This document shows, piece after piece, positions 57,543 through 62,000 of a DNA stretch of 62,000 nt (positions within the stretch are counted from its first letter, which is position 1; every line of letters starts with the position of its first letter). The DNA is from Gnetum montanum (taxonomy: Eukaryota; Streptophyta; Gnetopsida; Gnetales; Gnetaceae): contig MNCI01011084.1 of the NCBI GenBank assembly GCA_015680685.1, positions 142,585-204,584 on the forward strand, written 5' to 3'. The notes below the pieces were generated by a model. The model saw only the letters and a program-made list of their open reading frames with translations, ran no database searches and was not told the DNA's origin. The position numbers and the translations under genes were made by a program.

Positions 57543-59528
57543 TTATTGAAATGGGGGATATCCCCCATAACTAAATAGTTGTGTATGGCAAGGATTAATA
57601 AATGGAAAATAAGGATCCTTGCATATTGGAAGTATTGGGACCAATCTATACTTATCCCCTCGGGGTTCACACACTTGATTATAATAAGCATAGTGGGGCA
57701 CTTTATACGATGTAGTTCCCGGATAACGAGTTGACCCACTATGATGTTTAGGACCTTTAGATGGTATGCAAGGATTAGGCTGATGTCTCCCATGATTGTG
57801 TTCATTGGGCCTTATGGTTGTTGGAGTGTAAGTTGGTGGCCCTGATGAAATTACATGAGGCATTGGGTTCGAAGGCAAGGATGCACCACTTTGTTGGACT
57901 TGTGCTGAGTTGGAAGGTGCAGTGGCCTCATAGTTATGTTGTCCCTTCCTACGGCCATGTTTAAAGAAAGGATGCCTTTGATGTTGCTAAGGGTTCTCAC
58001 TGCTGTTAGTAGCAGTAGCACAAGTGTTGTTCATGGGTTGTTGCTGTGGCACAAACACCTTAGGAATAGTTGGTGGCATTGTGGAAGGAGGGAAAGGATA
58101 AGAATGTTGAAAGTTAGGAGGAATGAAAGGTACACAAGGTGGTGGCTGTGTTGGAGGCATGGGTTGATGGTATTGTGAAGAATAGTATTGTGGTGAGATA
58201 AAGTGTGGCCGCCCAGTTGAAGAAACAGGGTGTTGAACATGATAAGCATTCAGATTTGAAAAATGTGAAGGGTGCCTCCAATATAAGGGTGGTCTCCCCC
58301 ACGACTGGGATTGTTGCCACTGTGGTCGAACACAGTATCTCTGTACGAACTCTGGATGTAACGTGTTTCCCCAATGCTCATGTAGATGTAACAATATTGG
58401 GCATTGGCCTTTGGGATGATCGTACAGGCATATGTTGCATTCATATGTATGATTAGCAGTTGGGCGCTTATTCCCTTCATTCTTTTTCTTCGAATGCCTA
58501 CTATTTTGTCTTGCTTCTTGGGTTGTCAAAACTCTATCTCCAATGTTGTTGATAAATTCTCCATACTTTTGATTCATCCATTCCAACATCTTATTGATCT
58601 TTACCTCAGCTTCTTCTAACGATTGTTGTATTGGCAAAGATGATGTTTCCACCTTGAGATTTGTCGATATCTCCTTGTTATGATCATGGACCTTTGTTGA
58701 GTTAATATTTTGGTCCCGTTGATGTTTTTCAACACTCTCCCATGTAGCTATTTCTCCTTCTTCTTTTGCTACCCGCTTAATAAGCTCTTGGATTTGATGG
58801 GTTCGTAGGTTGTATAGTTGACCTCGGGCATACGTTCCTAAGGTCTCTCTTGTTTCATTACGTAGCCCATCAATGATATGGTACATTAGCCTTTCCTCGG
58901 AAAACCCATGGCCTGGACAGTTGTTTAACAGTGAATAATATCTTTCTAAGGCCATGTCCAAGGGTTCATGTTTTTCTTGTTTCCATCCTTGGATTTGTTT
59001 CCTCAAGGCTGACACTCTTGCGTAGGTTTGATATTTTTCGTTAAAGACCTCTACCATTGTTGACCAGCGTCATATTGAATTTGGTTTTAATGATCTATAC
59101 CATACTTTAGCTTGGTCAACGAGTGTCATAGGAAAGAGCTTCAGTTTTTGCCAACTGTTATCAATGTTATTCCATGTGCAGGCATCGTAGAAGGCTAGTA
59201 AATGTTGATGCAAATCTAAGTCATAACCTCCTGAAAATGTGGGAAAGTTACTTAAATCGAGCCTGGGTAGTCAGCTCTCTTTACGATGCCTACGTGAGAT
59301 TCGAGCGGCCTCTTGTATTTGCGTTAGGCTTGTAGTGGCCAGTGGGGGTTCATAGTCATCGAGTAAGTTATGCTTTCGTTTGTTGTGATGACGTTGTTGT
59401 TGTTCATGTTTATAGGAAACTCCCACTTCAGGTTGTATACTCCAACCTTCATCGTCATATAGTTCATTGGTTCTCCAATGAACTTCCTCACTAAGTGTGG
59501 CTTGGTTATTATCTTGTAGGAGAGGCAT
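57543..59528 (-). pseudogene. gag of E6, 662 codons with three stops
   Basis: Start MPLLQ at 59528 (an in-frame ATG further up at 59588 is less likely because E3 homology begins here). One frame throughout; stops are TGA at 59273 (Cys in E4), TGA at 59060 (CGA in the E3 type), and TAG near 57988 (CAG in E3). Layout: acidic N-terminus, gag core (about 85-262), coiled Lys/Glu stretch, zinc knuckle CNICLYDHPKGQC at residues 364-376 (58439-58401), and a Pro/His/Tyr-rich tail ending SYGGYPPFQ. It is the longest view of this gag, about 660 aa. Capsid and RNA-packaging role by family. Confidence 0.88.
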
Positions 59529-59642
59529 TGTTGTGTGTGAGTTTAGGCGTGACTTTTTATAATTATTATTTTCTGAAAGATATATCATTAAGTCCTTTAC
59601 AGTGACCTTGTATGATATAACTAATCTAGATAACTAGCACCA

Positions 59643-59660
59643 TCCCTGGCAACAGCGCCT
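59643..59660 (-). other. Primer binding site of E6, tRNA-Asp type
   Basis: The minus strand reads AGGCGCTGTTGCCAGGGA, one base inside the LTR. Three differences from the tRNA-Asp complement. Confidence 0.75.
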
Positions 59661-59661
59661 A

Positions 59662-60527
59662 TGATGAGTGGCGAGGTACCCCTACACTCAACCATACGAA
59701 ACGAGCGTCGCACGTGCGATCTGGCGAACTCCGCAGATGGACTAGTTGTGGCACCTAGATAGTTAGCCTTAGGTCGCAGTTCTCTGTCTTCCCACCTAGA
59801 CTAGTTTTGCATATGTCACGTATGGTTTAGTCTAGATGAGGTGTATGATGTGTNNNNNNNNNNNNNNNNNNNNGTAGGCCTAGGTACGCCACTGGGATTA
59901 CCAAGCGTAGACCCCAAATACGCCACTGGGTTACCAAGCGTAGATCCTAGATACGCCACTGGGCTACCAAGCAGTCACACTTAAATGCTCGTAATCAAGT
60001 CGTACTCGTTTCGCTTCTAGGAGTTTAAGGGTGAGAGACTAATCGTGATGAGTAACCGATTCCTTGACTAGCCGTACACATCTGTAGATGCTCGTAGCCA
60101 AGTCGTACTCACACTGCGCTACGAAAGCGATAAATAACATTAAATAAATAACAAATAAATAAATTAAGTGAATGCTGCAATGATAAAGTAATCTCGATCT
60201 TTATTGTCAGTCATGTGCGTGTCCAAGTACGGCACACTTGAATAAAGACACCGTACAATTACATTCACCACACTGCAGGCAGACATGGGAAAAAATCTAA
60301 CTCTGGAGGGATCAAACTGCCAAAGCTTCGCTACTCTAAAACTGGGATTCCGAACAAGGGAGAGCTGCGTCTTATTTATAGATATGGCGACGGACTGCGA
60401 TATCGCGTATGCGATATCGTAGGGGAAGATGGAATATCGCGTATGCGATATTGCGGGGGATGCGATATCGCGTCGGCTGCAATATCGCATACGCGATATC
60501 GCGGCCTGTGCGAATTGCGTCTCATCA
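59662..60527 (-). repeat. 5' LTR of E6 (contains an assembly gap)
   Basis: 866 bp as given, against 1004 in its partner. N at 59854-59873 replaces about 160 bp present in the 3' LTR, including one ~35-bp unit. Otherwise very similar. Dyads 60396-60503 and TATAAATA 60373-60380 (minus). Confidence 0.92.
60373..60503 (-). promoter_or_regulatory. LTR core promoter of E6 (5' copy) with dyad array
   Basis: Six GATATC-type half sites upstream of TATAAATA. This is the copy that would drive the genomic RNA. Confidence 0.7.
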
Positions 60528-60860
60528 ATCATCCACTTAAACCAAAGACCCCAAGTTTTTGAATTGCTTACACTGGAAAACTTCATGATTTTGGTCTCTC
60601 ATCTTTATTTCTTTATTAATTACTCTTTTTTTCCTTAAAAGAACATTTCATTTATTCTATTTTACTTATAATCTTCAACTCTTTTGATTTTAGGGTGTTT
60701 CTCCAAGTCTTCATTTTTGGAGCAAGGACTTTTTTAGATTCATTCTATAAAACAATATCATTAGCAAAGAGCATACAAGGGATGTAATCTTGAATATCTT
60801 TGGTTAGCTCATTCATAATAATGGCAAAATGATGCAATTTATTATTGCTACATTGAAATT
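60528..60860 (-). mobile_element. LINE L2, reverse transcriptase part (RTE-like)
   Basis: Minus strand: FAIIMNELTKDIQDYIPCMLFANDIVL (about 60836-60750; the catalytic pair Asp-Asp is Asn-Asp here), then a decayed ESKKVL...KS stretch and KLG near the E6 junction. This is typical of the RTE-type palm domain. It continues at 51628 on the other side of E6. Confidence 0.75.
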
Positions 60861-62000
60861 CATGTCTTCAACTTCATCTATTAAGAATTCTTTGTTAAGT
60901 AGCTCTTAAAAATAGATCCTCCATTACTCCAAGATTTGGTTTGAGAACAAAATCTTTTCCTCACCAAACTTGATGCAAGATTTGAACTTCATCCTTAATA
61001 TTAATTTTAATAATAAATTAAGGTTTCCATCAAAAGATTTGATTAGCCAAAGTGAAAATTTCCTAATTATTATAGAATTTATATTTATTAACAAAGAAGT
61101 TCATAAAGGCATTTTACAAGTCTTTGAATAATTCATAAAAAAATTTTAAATTGAGACCAACTTCATTATCTTGTATTCCCTATCCAACCATATTATGGTT
61201 AGTTCTACCACACATTTTACAAATGCTTTATTACATTGATAAGTAAGTTTATTTGGTATATTGTGTGTATAGTTTAGTTGTAAAAAAGATGCATGAGGAA
61301 CAAACTAGTGTGAGAAAAACACAAATATTTATATGGATGTTGAATGTTACAAAATGAGACAAATTACACAATACAACTATTAGAGAAAGATTTAAAATAA
61401 CTTATTAAGAATAAGATGTAAGAATGATGTCTTACATGCTATGGTCATGTTTAAAGAAGATAAGGTTGTTGCTTCATAGTTCTAGAACCATGTGGAAAAG
61501 GATAAAAAACATGGGAAGTAAAAAGTCTAAGTAACCAATTCCTTATTGTTGGGACAAAGCTAAAATAAAGATAATAATGTAACTTCATTTGGCTTAACAT
61601 ATGCCTTGAAAAAATCTGTTTTTTTTTATTTGAAGTTCAAAAATATACATTCTTTTCCCTAACAAAAAAAAACTACACAAATCAAAGAATTCTAACTATG
61701 AACGTTATCGCTTTTTTTTTTCTTGTTTAATAAGCATATTTAGATTTAAACACAGGAACACTGATTTGAGTGTTTTTTTGTTTCGTCACGTCAGAGTAAA
61801 TTTTCAAATAAGTCAAATTGCAAATATTTTTGTCAAATGCATTCTAAATATTGACAAATGTTTCTGAATTGCGATATAATCCGGCGCAATCAGGTTTGCA
61901 TTTTTATTTTGCCCGCCATAGTTTCACTGCAACAAAGCCTTACCACTATCATTCTGCCCTTGGCAGCAGCCATTGCCAAGCAAGGAAACAGAATCACAAG
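60861..62000. other. No gene seen; edge may approach a host gene
   Basis: AT-rich, with poly-A/T runs and no recognisable element. The last ~220 bases become less AT-rich and hold tcgtcacgtcagag (ACGTCA-type bZIP-like site, about 61784-61797). An open stretch without ATG is cut by the window end. This might be the flank of a gene to the right. Confidence 0.35.

Larger units (their letters stand above)
51629..60527 (-). mobile_element. E6: best-preserved gag/ORF2 LTR element
   Basis: Minus strand: LTR (59662-60527), primer site, gag (59528-57543), spacer with internal promoter, ORF2 (55595-52806), polypurine tract, LTR (51629-52632). Target duplication ATCAT at 51624-51628 and 60528-60532. 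It is inserted in LINE L2, whose halves flank it. Both genes keep one continuous frame broken only by stop codons, unlike the frameshifted E3 and E4. No polymerase genes, hence presumed mobilised in trans. Confidence 0.93.

Overview
This looks like a gene-poor, repeat-dominated stretch of a plant nuclear genome, probably one with a large genome. The evidence is the nested plant-type LTR retrotransposons with tRNA-Asp or initiator-Met primer sites, two kinds of LINE, decayed plant host genes, and no bacterial signals. I cannot name the species. Two assembly gaps are visible (a single N at 30217 and 20 N at 59854-59873).

Left third (1-15760): a gag-bearing element, here called E3 (+), carries two younger insertions. 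E1 (-) sits in its 5' LTR and runs off the left edge. E2 (+, 3620-10575, 5-bp target duplication) sits in its gag. Next (15761-26525) an old gag element, B1 (-), is split by E4 (+, 16722-24791, target duplication AAAAG). From 28145 to 44260 there is a patchwork of B-type pieces: a nearly complete LTR-gag-LTR element (B3), gag fragments, two copies of a 1.4-kb repeat (C1, C2), a diverged LTR (D), and a minus-strand pair of host pseudogenes (an F-box gene and a SURF1-like gene). After 44260 come unassigned AT-rich DNA, a distant gag relic (46318-47826), and a plus-strand LINE. A minus-strand LINE follows, split by the 8.9-kb element E6 (-, 51629-60527, target duplication ATCAT).

E3, E4 and E6 share one layout: LTR, tRNA-Asp-type primer site, gag (about 660 codons), a 1.7-1.9 kb non-coding spacer, a second long reading frame (ORF2, 930 codons in E6), polypurine tract, LTR. 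I see no reverse transcriptase, RNase H or integrase in them, so they should be non-autonomous relatives of the Athila/Tat branch of Ty3/gypsy. ORF2 has an N-terminal region resembling the putative plant transposon protein domain (PF20167-like) and a long coiled coil.

The most interesting signal is regulatory. Each E-type LTR carries palindromes built on GATATCGCGTACGCGATATC next to a TATAAATA box. In E6 the same palindrome-plus-TATA module recurs inside the spacer ahead of ORF2. The ORF2 ATG is directly preceded by a 3' splice-site consensus with a TACTAAC-like branch point, and a conserved GTAATT donor lies about 220-240 bases upstream. Together these suggest ORF2 is, or was, expressed from its own promoter as a spliced mRNA. 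Every copy in the window has stops, frameshifts or deletions.
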